Of a DNA stretch of 64,000 nucleotides, positions 26,576 to 39,799 are shown piece by piece; the first letter of the stretch is position 1; every line of letters begins with the position of its first letter. Source of the stretch: Acridotheres tristis (Eukaryota > Chordata > Aves > Passeriformes > Sturnidae); assembly GCA_037013685.1 (NCBI GenBank), contig CM072890.1:1679335-1743334 (forward strand), read 5' to 3'. A program made the translations under genes and the position numbers. A model generated the notes under the pieces. The model saw only the letters and a program-made list of their open reading frames with translations. It was not told where the DNA came from and ran no database searches.

Positions 26576-28010
26576 CGTGTGCAGACAAAATGAAATTGGT
26601 AAAAGCTTGATTATTCCTCCCAAATTCATCAAGGAGCTGTAATAATCCACTGACATGAAAACTCCCAAGACATTATCCACCAGGGAAAACATTCTGCAGG
26701 TGGGCACGTTCTTTTACTTTGTAGAAATGGAATTTTCACAGTCCCAGAGATGTTAAGAGGTGCAGTTATTTATGCTGAAATAGGTTCCAGTCTGGCATGA
26801 CCAAGGTGTGGCTGGGAGCACGTGAAAGCCAATCCATACTGGCCACAACAATGACTTAGGAGCTCCCTCCTTGCCTTTCTTACTGCTCTTATTTTCTCCT
26901 GGTTTGCCAGAGTATAAAGATATCTCTATAACTGCAAAAGTAAGGTTTTGGCTGGAAGGAAACTTTGGTTTTCTGAACCAGTCTTTCAGCTTTTCCAGCA
27001 TATTTTCCTGCACTGTTTAGCACAACATTTCCAGCACTGTCTTATATCAATATTATTGGTTTCATTTCATTTGGCATATCTGAAATAAAATAGAGACACT
27101 AAATTATACATAGAACACCATTTGTATTCTAAGGCTGCTGACTTTTCTTTCTGACCAGTGTTCTGAGCTATTTGGGAGCTGAAGGATTTCATACCACCAA
27201 TGCTGTAGTGAACACAGGGTCTAACAGCTACAGAAATGCTTTGACAGTGAGAGGTAACATGAAAAGTCTGTCTTCCCTTCTGCTCCTTAAATGCCATTTT
27301 CTGAAAATAGCTTGAAAGAACTTGTTTGCAGGGGTGGCCCTCAAAGGACAGACACACACAGCTTTGAGCTGGCAGCAACACACACAGGTTAAGGTTCTTC
27401 CAGACATTTCCATCAGCTGACAGCAAGAAACCTAAATGTCTTCAGCAGAGGACTTAGATTGTTGGGAAGGATGAGAATTCAAGGGAGGAGTTTTGCAGAT
27501 ATAGAAGGTTCTACAGGAATGAAAGCAAGTTTTGATATAGGAGAAAAGAATTGCTGAGCCAGTGTGACTGGGTAACTGGAAGACAAAGAGCAAAGTGAGC
27601 TGGGAGGGGATTTTATGGCTTAGAGCAAAGGATAAATCCACCTCAAACAAAAGATTTTTTTACCAAACAAAAGGATTTTCACAGGCCAACAAGAAAGCCA
27701 ATGTTGCAAGTAGAGAAAAGATCTCAGAAATTTCCACTGCAGAACAAGTCCCAAAGTTTAACCTGTGGCTACTAACTCTGATAATTGGCTAGTCACTACC
27801 ATCATATAGTAATTTTAGCAGTCTGGATGGGTTGTATGTAAATGTAAAAGATATTGTGTGTGATGCTGATTGGTAGCCATGTATTCAGATGCTCTGGAAT
27901 GAAAAGTTTCCAATGCACTGTAACCAGAGCTAGAGGGGCTGCAGGACACAGGGCTTGGCCACAGCCACAGCTCTGGGCTCACCCAGCACCCCCAACTGCT
28001 GGAACCTCCT

Positions 28011-28080
28011 CTATGCAATAAAACAGCATTTAAAGATTTATTCAAATAAACTGTGCAATAAACAGCATTTTAAGAGCTGG
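28011..28080 (+). repeat. Imperfect 40-bp tandem duplication with AATAAA hexamers
   Basis: The block starting 'ctatgcaataaaacagcat' at 28011 is repeated as 'ctgtgcaataaacagcat' at 28051, 40 bp later; the second copy is partial. The duplication leaves three AATAAA hexamers in 46 bp (28017-28022, 28045-28050, 28057-28062). AATAAA is the canonical poly(A) signal, so this could be a transcript or LTR 3' end, but no promoter, LTR boundary or exon is visible upstream. It may equally be chance in AT-rich DNA. Confidence 0.6.
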
Positions 28081-28413
28081 CTGAAGCCTCCATCTCTCCT
28101 CCAGGCTCTTACATTAGATTGTCCAGTCCATTTGTTTCAGGAGGGAAGAACAACTCAGAGTGAGATGTTGTCCAGCACCCAGCTCTGGCCCAGAGTCAAT
28201 TCTCCAGAAATGCCCTCCAGTCCTTCTCCTGGCAGCCCCAAAGACTTTGTTTCTCTGGAAGGTGTTCCTCATGATAGCACAGGGTTTAAAATGTTTCTGA
28301 AATCATGGGAATTGCATTCAATAGATTCAGGGGGTGGAAAGGAAGGTTGGGTCTGGTAGGGCTGGGAAAGGGAACCAATATTGAGCTTTGTTTTTTCTAG
28401 ATCGTGTGAAGCT

Positions 28414-28418
28414 ACACC
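28414..28418. repeat. Left target-site duplication (ACACC)
   Basis: ACACC directly precedes the TG of the LTR and is repeated exactly after its terminal CA at 28778-28782. Confidence 0.85.
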
Positions 28419-28662
28419 TGTGTAATCATCATGTGATAAATGATCTGATTGTTAAATGTAACGATTGTTTGGTAATTGAATATGACTATTGTTTAATCAT
28501 AATAAGAATAATGAGAAATGATGTAATCGTAACTAGAATCATGAGAAAGGATATTTGGGGGGCCTGATGAAAATGACAAGAATTCATGCTTGGATAAGAT
28601 CAATGTATACAATAGAACAATATGGGTTTAATAATTAATATATAGTGATATAACAAAAAGGG

Positions 28663-28669
28663 TATAAAA
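28663..28669 (+). promoter_or_regulatory. TATA box of the LTR promoter
   Basis: TATAAAA within 'gggtataaaacc', about 70 bp before the AATAAA and about 115 bp before the LTR end, which is the usual arrangement in a short retroviral LTR. Transcription would be predicted to start near 28690-28700. Present-day activity is unknown. Confidence 0.75.
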
Positions 28670-28734
28670 CCATGTCCATCTGGGATCCATGTCAGTCAGA
28701 TTTGGGTCTGCACCCCTGATTCCCTGAGCTCTTC

Positions 28735-28740
28735 AATAAA
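28735..28740 (+). terminator. Polyadenylation signal of the LTR
   Basis: AATAAA in 'cttcaataaagcacc', 38-43 bp before the LTR end. Together with the TATA box it defines R and a short U5. Confidence 0.75.
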
Positions 28741-28777
28741 GCACCAGCCTAGAATCATTCTGGGATTATGAGTTTCA

Positions 28778-28782
28778 ACACC
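28778..28782. repeat. Right target-site duplication (ACACC)
   Basis: An exact copy of the ACACC at 28414-28418, directly after the terminal CA of the LTR. Confidence 0.85.
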
Positions 28783-31700
28783 AACACTCACATTTCCTTG
28801 TAAAGCTCCAGAGAACACTATTTCTGACACTGTCTCTCTTTGATACAGATGTCAGCTCCTATGGCTCCAGACTCAAGCATTTTTCCTGTGCTTTCTGATG
28901 ATATAATCCATCAGAATCCATCCATGAGGACTGATCCAACTACTCCTAACTCAGGAAAAGAATGTATGGACATTTCAGCAGCAGGGGTAGAATGTACAGA
29001 TCTCTCAAAGAAACTTTAGCAAGTAATTAAAAAGCTGTGAATCATCAGGAAGGATATCTCCACAGTTAATTAGTTCCTCCAATCACAAGCCCTGAACTGA
29101 AAGAGCTGTTCTTCAAACGTGAACAAAACCACAGGTAAATAAGATTTTTTTATGTAGTGAAAGTTATCCAAAATCTACATTTCCATCTCCCTTATATCAA
29201 ATTATCTCATAGCTATAATTATCTCCTAATTACATGTTTATTTCTGAATTGAAATAAGACCAAGCCACATATAATTACTTCTCCTCTTGGTCACTGGTGC
29301 TGAAAAAAACTCCTTTCATAGCATGTAAAGACACAAAGAAATTTTCATATGCCAAGGTTGATGCTGAGAGCCACCAAAGCACCAAAGAGCACCCAAAGAA
29401 TTATTCTGACCCCCATAACAAGGCAGGACACTGGGGGAGCCTGGTTATATTCAGCCCTGAGTGGATGGTTCATATCCTAAAGTGATTCCATCATGTCGAA
29501 CCAGTGTAAAAACATTGGAAAACAGTGCCACCATCATTTGGAATGACAAATATTTTGCTTTTTTCTTCCTACAACATGACAGACAGTGGTCTAGCACGAC
29601 ACCTCCGAGCAGCAGAGATCACATTTTAGCCAGCACAGGCTGCAGAAATGAGAATTAAGGCTGCTTTTTCTTTCCTGACAGGCAGCTGGGCCTTCTACAA
29701 GTGTTATTCTCTTGTTATCACATGAGACTCTTCAAATGCAGCCTCTGTAGACTCCCAGTCCTGGTGTAGCTGGTTTCAAGAACTGAAACTACCTAAGCTA
29801 CCATGCAAGAACAAAAGCTATTCTTCAATCCCTAAAAATATAATTTTCCATTCTCTTGTTACCCAAAATCAGCCAGAGCCTGTTGCATGGGCCTGTTTTC
29901 TTGTGGGAAGCTGATAATTATTATTAAGTGACCTAATGCTGATCTGGGCTCTGTTGCTGCCTAGTGGGCTGAGTCACACAGAAGGGAATGAATTATCATA
30001 GGAGGGAGGACAGAGATTAAAGAGATAATATTGGAAAAAACAACACTGAAGAGCAATAGCCTGAAAGAAGAGATAAGTAAATACCTAGAGAAAGAAAAAA
30101 AAGGAATCAAGAGTTCTGCCTCGACTTAAAAATAAGATTGGTGCCATTAAGCAATCTGCTACAGCATTTTATGAACAAATCTCATAATATCACAGAGATT
30201 ATGCATTCCAGCTTTACATATAAAAAATATCTGTTACAGCAATATAACTCACTGTAGAGGGGGGGAAAAAAAGAGAAAAAAACTCCCATAAACTTGTAAA
30301 TTAAAATGACAGAGTAAATAATTTCTTTTAAATCCCTGCAAAGTATATTTAATGCACGATTTCAAATCACAGGAGGCATGAAAAAAGTGAATATTTGCAG
30401 TATGGAACAAGTGAAAGGAACAAAATTAAGCCTGGGTGGGTAGCCTTAGCAGGGTGGAGTGCCAATGATGAAGAATTATACAAGGAAGAAGGGAGCTCAC
30501 CAGGTCCCTAAATAGTTCACATCCAGATGCTTCAATATTTAGATTTCTTTCAAACATATCGAAGGTTTTTAAAGAAAACGCAGTTTTTATGAAGGAGTGG
30601 GATGGGGAGAGCAGGAAAAGGAGTGGAAGCAGTCACTGGGGGGCTGCCACCCGAATTTAGGTTTTGTCCCATTGGAAATTCCCCCCGTGCAGCCGACAGA
30701 CACACGGACAATGCACGGCTCGCACGGGGGGCTGCAGAACAGCTGTGGCCCAGATGTTACCCCAAAACACCCAGGAGGACCTTGAGAGCAAGCTGGCTCT
30801 GCTGGGCAGCACAACCACGACCTTTCTGCCAGATTTTAAACTGAAATCAGCCGAGCTTCTCCAGCCCAAGCAAAATGAAACCACCATCAAAAAATAAAAC
30901 CAGAAAGCAGCATTACAGGTTCACCTGCTCCAGGGTTTCAGCTGAAACATCCTTTTACTTTTTTCACTTTCTCATTTTTCAGCTACTTCAAGACACAGTG
31001 TGCCTTGAAGCTCTTTGTTTCAGGCTTTTTCTACACACAAAAAATTGTATTTCCCGGTGATTCTGATGTAATAAAAAGGTGTAAATACCCTCTTCCTCAA
31101 CATACAGCCACACTTCCTCTGTACACACACTTTTATCAGTCTAACTTCATGCCAAATAGGAACCTGTCAGTGACACATCTGCATCCACAGGCATGAATTA
31201 TTACATTTGATATCACCAAAAAAAATCAAACCTGAAATATCCTCCTGTAACTCTAACTAGCTGTACCAGAATACAATGTATACAGACCACCTTAAGGCAG
31301 ATAAAATCATGTGTAGGAAGATATGCATCCTAAAACCAACACAGTGTCATTTCCCAGAAAAAGTTTAGTTAAAAATTAGGAACTAATTAAATTCTGCTAT
31401 AAAATTATACAGGAAAAAAACCAACACCCATTGTAATATTTTTTTTTTTAACAGAAGTCTCCTAAAAAGCAATAATTTAATAATAAAAAGTTAAAACACA
31501 GCTCTAGCGAGACCAATAATCCCACTGGTTATGAAATACTCAGGAAGAGGTAAATTGCACAAACCCACACCCAGAAAAACAAAATATTATTCAACATCAG
31601 CAATTCTCTACTTGTACACCATGTCCCTCAAAAGTCTCATCTCCTGAATAAATGTAACTCACTCACAACAGCCCAGTGCCACCTTCAGCTGAAGCCCAAC

Positions 31701-34700
31701 AGCTCAGGAATATCTACAAACCACACTTTTGTATTTTTCAGTAATAATTTCGAAGTAATTATGATGTTCTTGGCAGATTTCGTATTTTTACTTACATTGG
31801 ATTCTTGGAGTATTGGATTCCTATAGCACAGTACAGCACAAAAATCTGTCCACGTTTGATCTCCTGTTCACTTGTCCAGCAGAGGTTTGCTGAAAGCAGG
31901 ATCAAAGATTACTCAACTTTTTTTTTTTATTTCTTTTCCTGTTTTCCCTGATGACAATTCCACACCAGCCTTTTTTTTTTTTTTTTTTTTTTCCTGTTGG
32001 GCAGCAAATTATTTTGTTCTAGTTAACACCTGATCTGAATATGTGAAGCAGATTACCAAAATGTCTACAGGTGTAGAGCAAACTAAGCAACACCTGTCAG
32101 TTTGCCAAGAATGTTAAAATTCCAGTAAACTCCCGAGAAATTAACCTCTCAAAGGCAAATTAATTCTATTAATCTGAATTCCACTCTTTTGTGTTGGCAT
32201 TGGTAAAATAAGCTTCATCTCACATGGCTGTAGTTTCTACTGTTTTCCTCTACCAGAATGTAAAATATGTAGGTTAAATGAAGTTAGTGATAAGCAGTCA
32301 CCTTATAGTGATGCAGACTTTACTTTTACATGCTTGTGCACTCACAATTAAAATGCAGAAAAATTGATTTATTTTGTCAGTAAGAGAAAAAAAATGTTGA
32401 CAACTGATTTGATTCTGGTTCTCTTGCAATAAAATCTGGTGGTTCTGGATGGCAATTAGGTGAGAAAGCAGCTTTTACAGAGGTGATGAAAGTACAAACA
32501 AGCACTGAAAACAGGCTCAGGAAATCTGTACTGTGGATGGACCTAATAATACATTTCTAAAAGGAAATAACCAGAAAATAATAAATTTTATTGTCTCTTT
32601 CAAGTGTAATATCTCCAGATCCTTATTAAGCTTTAAAATTATTACATTCATGACATTCAGCATTTTTGATGTGTTACAATGAATGGTACAGCCTTGTAAC
32701 AGGAGCAAATCTTGTTCAGCTCTATTGCTACAAAAATGATGTTAAAATGAAAAAGAGAGGAGAAAAGGATGGATAAAATGCAAATTACATGAAATAATAA
32801 ATCAAAGACCTAAAGTCTGACATCTAGATTTCTGGTGGTCCATATGTTTTACATATTATGAAACCATCCCCATAAACAATTCTTGCTAAAGAATACAATT
32901 CACATTCTTCCTAACCCGTCCTATCTCATTTGTTTACAGTTTTCTTCTCAACAGCTTCATTAAATTGAAGACAGCATGAGCAAGTTGAAACAATTCATAA
33001 AGAAAAAAAAAAAGATCTCTATTAAATAATGTCAACATCAAAGGCAACAATAAGTAATCTCCTGCAAAGGGAAGGCTGTGAAAGCATCTTTTGAGCTGGT
33101 TAAAAACTGGCAATTATCAATTTCATTTTGACATGAATGAGAAGGAGGAATGTTCTGTACATGCTTTAATCTTCTAACATTTATTTTATAACAAAAAGAA
33201 AAAAATCAGAACACCTTAAGATATATTTGGTGAATATTTAACTAAGTCTGTACTAGCACAAACAAGTTTGCACCACTGAAAGTATTTTACCTAATGTTTT
33301 TGTTTTGTTTTTTGGAGAATGCTGCTGGTTTTTTTAGCAGACAATGGTCTAGTATTTATTTAGTATTTATTTATTTTTATATAACTTACACTTCATCATT
33401 CACAGGACACTATTGAAGCAGCTCTATCCTGCCCATAAACCAGCTGATCCAAATTTTTCTCATCTTTTAATCTTTGATAATAGTAGTAATAATAGAATGA
33501 GAAACAGAAGAAACAAATTACTTTTTTTTTCACTCACTTCTAATCCATACTTTATAATAATATTCCTTTTTCTTTTCATTGTTCTCTTATCTACAGAAGA
33601 AGAACATTCCAAGACAAATATACTGACTGTAGTTATCTAGAGGACTTTCATTTCTCAAGAATATTTTATTAAAATTACGGTCAAATAAGTTAAATGTTTG
33701 TAAATTTAATACCGAATAAAATAATGGTAAATGAGAAAACTATTTCCAATTGGAAGGTGTTAACGATTTCTATATGCATTGTTCATCTTTTCTAAGCTGT
33801 ACAACATATGTTTTGTCTGCTTTCTAATCATCTTAAAGGAGATTAATAGTAATGGAACCAGTGTGATTCCATTTCCTCTGCAGATTCATCTTCATACAAT
33901 ACAGAACACTTCCCTGGAAAATGTGTTGCAGTAAGGCTGATGGGATGAGATCAGAAAGTCAAAAATCACCCCAGACTAATTTAGCCTATTAGAAATTTAG
34001 GAAGAGAATTTACTGTGGAAATGAAAAAACCATGGTGGTCAGCTCTGTCAGATCTGGAAAGATTCATTTAAAAGAACAGTTTTGAAGGGCTTGTGTGCAG
34101 AAGAGCTGCTCTCTTATCTTCAGGCTTTCTCAGGTAATTTAATAAAGGATGTTTTCTTTACAAGCCTCACTAAGGGAGGGTGCACCCCAGTCATGGCCTG
34201 TGCAGAAATACCCTGAACCTCATCACACTTTTTATTTGACACTCAAAATGGACAGGATTCCTTCAGCTGGAAAACTCAATGGCCACAGCAGAGCTCCTTG
34301 AAGAGAATGGCCACCCTTCTCTTCATCTGTTTCACATATAAATGTATAAATGCTATTGCTTCTCAAAAATCCCAGAATTTCGACTTTGTTATGTTACATT
34401 TACATGGGACAAAAATGGTTCAGATGATCTTTGATTAGTGATGTGAACTTTGCAAAGAGCTTTGTAACAAGTGAGAAGATCCTCTCTATTTTTTTCCTGA
34501 GTCTGCAAACCCATTATTTGTAGAAGAAAAAGCACAAACCAGCCACTTTGCCAAGCTGTGTTCAGAACGGCAGCTTATGTTCTCATAATTGTGTGTATAC
34601 ATCCCACACATTATACTGGGAGGTCAGTCTGAGTCAAAAGCTGCTCCATTATACGAACTTGGTTGAATTTGCATTAAAAAAGTGATTTTGAGTCAAATTT

Positions 34701-37700
34701 GTGATCAGTGTGCGATCTAGGTCAAGAATCAGCAGCCACTCAACATTTCCTTATAAACACATTAGTTTTCAACCATTTTGTCTTTAACTCCCTCTATATA
34801 ATTACCTCCTCCTTATTTCTATGCACACTAATTGATTCTCTAAGGATCCACATTTCTATTTTATCACATAGGCAAGATAAAATGGAAAAATACAACAAAT
34901 CCTTCGTTTTTCCCAGATCTCTCTCTGCTTCCTACAGTATTCAGTGCTACTGTTTTCACTGCACAAACTACATTTGTAGATACTATTATTACTACCATTT
35001 ATGGATCTGTAAATGTAGCCCTTCTGTTCTCCCAGTTTAGCCACTTGTCTATCAGGAGTGAATTGTTTTAGGAAAAACACTAAAGAAAGTAAAAATGTAC
35101 AGCAGTAGTCACAACATATGGATGAAATAACAAAAGCTGGCAGGCTCAAAGTAAATAGTGATTTTTTATTTTTTTTTTACCAGACTGAGAGAGGTATTTT
35201 GTAGATTTCTTATTAAAAAATTGGATCCTGTACATGACAAATTTGTCAGTGTCCTATAGCACTTGTTACCAACTCTACACCAAAGTCACTTTCTACACCT
35301 CATCACTTTTCTTTATGCAATCATTGAAGGAAGTGTAGAGCTTTCTATTCCAGTTACACTGATGCAGATGCTAAGGGTAGGTGGCTGTAAAGTTGTGGGA
35401 AATATTTTTGTCACTGTATTACCTGACCTGTTCCAGACTACAAGGAGAAAATAGGTTTAAATCAGATCAAGAGCTCTAAATACTCTCAGTTTGAATAAAA
35501 GCCGTTCAAAGATGGAGGAAAGCCTTTTGCAGGATTTTTATTTAGTACAGCACAGTGCAGCAGGAGCACTGCAGACTCTTCCATGCTGCCTGGCCAACGT
35601 GTCTGTTTCTCACTTAGGAGACCAGGAAAGTTCCATCTCTTGGGCTATTTCATCCTCAGCATCTTTGCCAAGATCGCCAGCAAAGCTATCAATTATCACA
35701 TCACAAAAAAAGAGAGTGAACAACCATCCTGCAGAAGCTGGCACAAAACCATCAGCTCTTTTCACATACCTCTTCAGAGCTATCAGATGGTAGTTGCTTT
35801 GGGTTGAATTAAATATTTCAAGCGCTCAATTTTTTTTCGAGGAGGAAGAAAAGAAAAACTCAGTCACAATGATGTCACAAGGTCTTGCTGGAAGTCCAGA
35901 GCACGGCACCATCCAAAGCTCTGATGGCTCCCACGTTCAGCCACATCAGTTTCCTCTTCCCAGGGCAGGATCCTGGTCCCTGCCATGAATTTCTAGGTGG
36001 GAGCCCAGGGGGTCAGTGCCAGGAGGCACGCTGCTGCTCGTGCACCGGAATCCAGAGTGCTGGCCAACATCTCCCCCAAACTCTGCTCAAGGGTCTCAAG
36101 TGTATTCCAGCACACTCAGGGTATTAGAGCTTTAGATCGTTTGAAAGAATCCTTTATTTTTAGTGCTAAATCAACAAAGCTGTTAGTGTCATTTTCAGTC
36201 AGACTGTCATCTACTGGGAATTCAAAATTACACTCAGCTGCAAACTATTGACACTCCTCTTAACAAAAAAATGTTTTTAATAAATCTTTACATTAGCCTA
36301 TGAGATAAAAAAATCTTTACCATGAAATATACAAGTGTATAAGTGTTTTATGAAAGTTTTATTAACTTTACAAAAGAAGAATTGGCAGTGAACCATGAAC
36401 ATCCTGTACTCCTAACACGTGGTTATAAATTACATGTTCTTTCCAATAACATCTGAAAAAGAGACTGTAATTTAAATTTCAAAACCACTTGGCATACCTA
36501 CTATATAGTGCTGACATGAAGTAAAGGGAGGATCTGGAGAGACTCAAACAAAGAGTGAAAATATAAAGACATCCTTAGCTAAAAAGCTGCTGATGAATAC
36601 AATTCCTTTCCAGCTGGACAGGGATCAAGTACTTGCTTGTCATATCATTCAATGCACTGTTCAATCAGGGATTCTTCCTTTCAACAGAAAGAAAACTTAA
36701 GTGCTGCTAATCATCCCTTGTAGAACTTTATCTTGCAGATACCTTCTTTATGTCAGGATTTCTCAATGACCATTGCCAACAGTAGAAGGATCAAAGTTGT
36801 TATTAAACAAAAATGCCTTCACTGATGGGGAAAAGCTATCTTCTGTTCTCACACACAAGATTTTCAGCTACTAGCAGCTTAGTGGTATTTGGTGTGAAGT
36901 AAAAAAAAAAAAATCCGAATGAAGACTCTGAAGAAAATCTATAGAAAACATTTCACTTCCCATTTCTAGATGACGATGACTGCTCAATATAACCTATTTA
37001 TTCTGATCTCCTGCAGGAAGATAGATGCCAGTTCATCCATTTAAAGATGTACTTTTTAAAATGGTAACACATTCAAACCTGACTTTTTTGAATAGACCTA
37101 CAGTTTGCTGTGCCACATAGCAAACCACACTCTCATATGGTATGGCATTTTTAAGTCCTAGAAATGCCTTTAATAACAGACAATGCATATGCTTACAAGA
37201 AATGTAAATTTCCTGCAAGCAGACTGGATAAGTAATTTCGTGTAACTCATCCTCAGAGTGCTGTCTGGATAAAACTGGTTTTTTCTGCCTCCCAGCAGTA
37301 CATGAAAAGCCAGAGAGAATCTTGCTGCCAGTTGGTTTAGTGGCTTGAATGGAACACAAGCCCAGAGAGAAAGCCAAGCCTCAAATAATCATGCAACATC
37401 AACATTCTTCAAGACCAGTCCTTTAGCACAAAGCAAACACGAGAGCACTCTTGAGAAGTGCAAGATGGAAATTTAAAAGCCCAAACAAACAAACAAAAAA
37501 AAATAAGTCCAAGACGAAAAAAAAACCCCACTCCTGGCATGCAGATCTTTTGACAAAAACAAGTAGTAAAAAACACCAAGATTTTCTAAGAGCATACTGA
37601 CCAATTCTGCTGAAATATTGGTAATTTCCAGTTGCAGATCTACTTTTGTTAGAGAAGGATAAAAAGGTGAAAACAGTGAGAAAACGGACTCCATTTAGAA

Positions 37701-39549
37701 AACTTTATACAGATTGGGCAGGCAACTCTAACTTCCTCCAGCCCCTACAGTGATGTTCCTAGAACCATGAAACATTTGATAAAGCACCAGAAGACAGGAC
37801 AAATTCATTGGACAGGTTGGGCCAGGTAGAAAAACAAATTACAGAAAGGAAATTAGCACTGCCTCTGAAGAGTGTGCTGGGAAAAATGACCAACGTGTAT
37901 TGAACTCAGTGCACCATCAGAAACATTACTCTGGAAGCTGAATCAAAATTCTAATTCATTGCAAAGATTCACAACAATCAGGACAGCAGGTACAGAAAAA
38001 GCCTGGACAGCAACTGAAAATACAAGCAAATTTTTTTCAAAGCCTGTGTGCATGAGAGAGAGTCCTGATGTTTTGAGTCCTGCAAAAAACTGATGTTTAT
38101 ATGCAGCACTCATTTTGAAGAAAAAGAATAGCTCAATTTCCAACCATAGTTTTAGAAATGTGTGTTGATCAAAGAGTTGAGGAACACAGAATTTTGGTAA
38201 TTAATGTTTTGTTCAACATCAGGGTTAAAGCAGTTTTGCAAAGCCATCAAAAGGGCAGATTTTCACTGGTGGAAATATGCTTGGGAAAGTGGGCTCCTCT
38301 CAGCTCACTCACATTAAAATATGGCTCAGAGGACAAATATCAAGAAGATGTGATCACAAAAAATGATCTAGGAACAGAAACAGTTTCTCTGATGCCTTGA
38401 CTAAATTATAAGGCCATCAGAAATAAATTAGATGTTAATGCTATTCTGATATAGTACAGTGACATGAATTGGAATAATAACAGTGAAATAAAATATGCAG
38501 ATATTACTCAACCAAAATACTTTGTAGTTCTGGAACGCTTCAAAATCCCAGCTAAAGGAGAAGAAAAATGTTGGAATTTCCTCAGAATGCAATTCCTCTA
38601 CCTTGCTGGTTGCAGCACTACTGCATTTTCCACCACAGCACCCAGTCATTTTGCTTGATGGGTATTGTTTTTTTCTAGACCACATATGCTTCTGTGTTGA
38701 TCACTCCTGTTGATCAAGCTTAATTTTGAATTATTGTCAGAATAATATACGTTGGCAATGTTAGAAGGCTCATTCATATAGCACTTGAATAATGAAATAA
38801 GATTTAAAAAATATATTTCCTAATTTATTTAATTTATATTAAAATGACACTCAATCTCTAAAAAAAAAAGAGTGGTATTTCTTGATCTCCTGCAAAGATG
38901 GGCCCAATATTTTTCTCATTTCCAATATATCCAATGAATTTGCTATTTCCTTACATAGTCCTAATTTCTGAGGACGTGGTTTGACAGTGCACAGCTGATG
39001 GGAACAATCCCAACTGAAATGGTTCCCGTGCCCCATTTTTATACAACCCCCCCACTTCTGAGCTGTGCTGCTAAAACTCTTTTTGGGAAGTGTTCTGAGG
39101 CTGGTCAGGGAATTGCTCTAGGTTAGAAAAAAGAAGAAAACATGAAGCTGAGGAGGAAGAGGAGCTGCTTCAGCTGGAAAATCGAGGCATGGCTTTGGCT
39201 GTGACCACCACTGAGCCTTTTTAATTCTGCACTGAAACAACCGACGTGGACACCCTGGGGAGTGTGCCAGGCTCCCACATCCCCCCTCTGCTAGGCTGCA
39301 AGGGGACAAGCTGCAATTGCTTCAGATGACACAACATCTTTATTATGATGATTTTTAATATTTTATTTACTCTTCGTTCATTTATGAGAGAAACAGGGAA
39401 ATGTTAAATGCATAAATAAAGTGGAGCAAAGAAGAGCAATGATCCAATGCTCGAAATCTTTGCAACAAAAGGATTTGGATGGTAGGAAATTATCTGCCCT
39501 TGATTGAAGACCTCGGAACCTTCGACCAAATAAATTAATTTTTTTCCAG
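28783..39549. other. Unannotated, transposon-poor spacer
   Basis: No CR1, LTR or DNA transposon signature was recognised over more than 10 kb. It contains a T run at 31971-31992, a short TAGTATTTAT duplication near 33349-33370, an A run at 36901-36913, and a few GC-richer patches (about 30590-30850 and 35860-36120). These patches give overlapping frames on both strands without a domain. Frames of 97-114 codons (34708-35040, 34856-35149, 37033-37377) are unrecognised and treated as chance. Confidence 0.5.
31971..31992. repeat. Poly-T run (22 nt)
   Basis: An uninterrupted T run, preceded by another T-rich stretch at 31919-31937. No minus-strand retro-insert with a matching duplication was recognised. 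Confidence 0.93.
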
Positions 39550-39799
39550 TTCTGAATAAGTGATGCTTGCTACAAAGTAGAACTTGCCCTTCTATGAAAT
39601 GTGTTAAAGAAAAATATCATGCATATAGCGAGAATGTTGGATTTCAAGGGCATGATGTTAATCACAGCAGATCACAGTGCTATGGCAGAGACAAAAATAA
39701 AAGCAGCAAAGACAAGGAGAAACATGTACCACGATTTAAAATAGAACTCCCACGCTTACAGCAGGATGAGACTGATGTATTAGACACAAAGAACTTCTG
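39550..39799 (+). other. Candidate exon (weak), hydrophilic open frame
   Basis: A pyrimidine-rich tract ending TTTTTTTCCAG (AG at 39548-39549) precedes, and CTG/GTGAGT follows (GT at 39800-39801), so the 250-bp interval is framed by good-looking acceptor and donor sites. The frame is open from 39564, has an ATG at 39594 in weak context, and runs 68 codons to a phase-2 donor. The peptide is hydrophilic, rich in Lys, Asp, Glu, Ser and His, with a KNKSSKDKEKH stretch near its middle. A TGA at 39561-39563 closes the frame just after the acceptor, so it could only be a first coding exon with 5' UTR, or a non-coding RNA exon. I recognise no family. Splice-like signals of this quality also occur by chance in 64 kb. 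Confidence 0.17.

Larger units (their letters stand above)
22928..28413. other. Unannotated spacer with small repeats
   Basis: Apart from the tandem repeats listed separately (23161-23210, 26522-26575, 28011-28080), this is unique-looking sequence. Slightly GC-richer patches at about 23220-23400 and 24600-24800 show no domain. The longest frames (25508-25903, 131 codons; 27067-27426, 119 codons; 27955-28359, 134 codons) are unrecognised. The last one reads through a repeat carrying polyadenylation-type hexamers, which argues against coding. Confidence 0.5.
28419..28777 (+). mobile_element. Solo LTR of an endogenous retrovirus
   Basis: A 359-bp element begins TGTGTAATCATC and ends GAGTTTCA, giving the expected TG...CA termini, and is flanked by perfect 5-bp duplications (ACACC). 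Internal landmarks are in the right order for U3-R-U5: an AT-rich U3, a TATA box (28663-28669), a 'tgggtctgcacccctgattc' segment, an AATAAA signal (28735-28740), and a short U5. No tRNA primer-binding-like sequence, gag or pol lies next to it, so it is a solo LTR left by recombination between two LTRs. The plus orientation follows from the TATA and AATAAA. A 5-bp duplication fits class III (ERVL-like) or class I better than the 6 bp usual for avian class II, but the class is inferred only. No viral protein is encoded. Confidence 0.9.

Noticed and set aside
27955..28359. 134-codon plus-strand frame
   Set aside because: Crosses a tandem repeat with three AATAAA hexamers and has no recognisable domain or initiation context.
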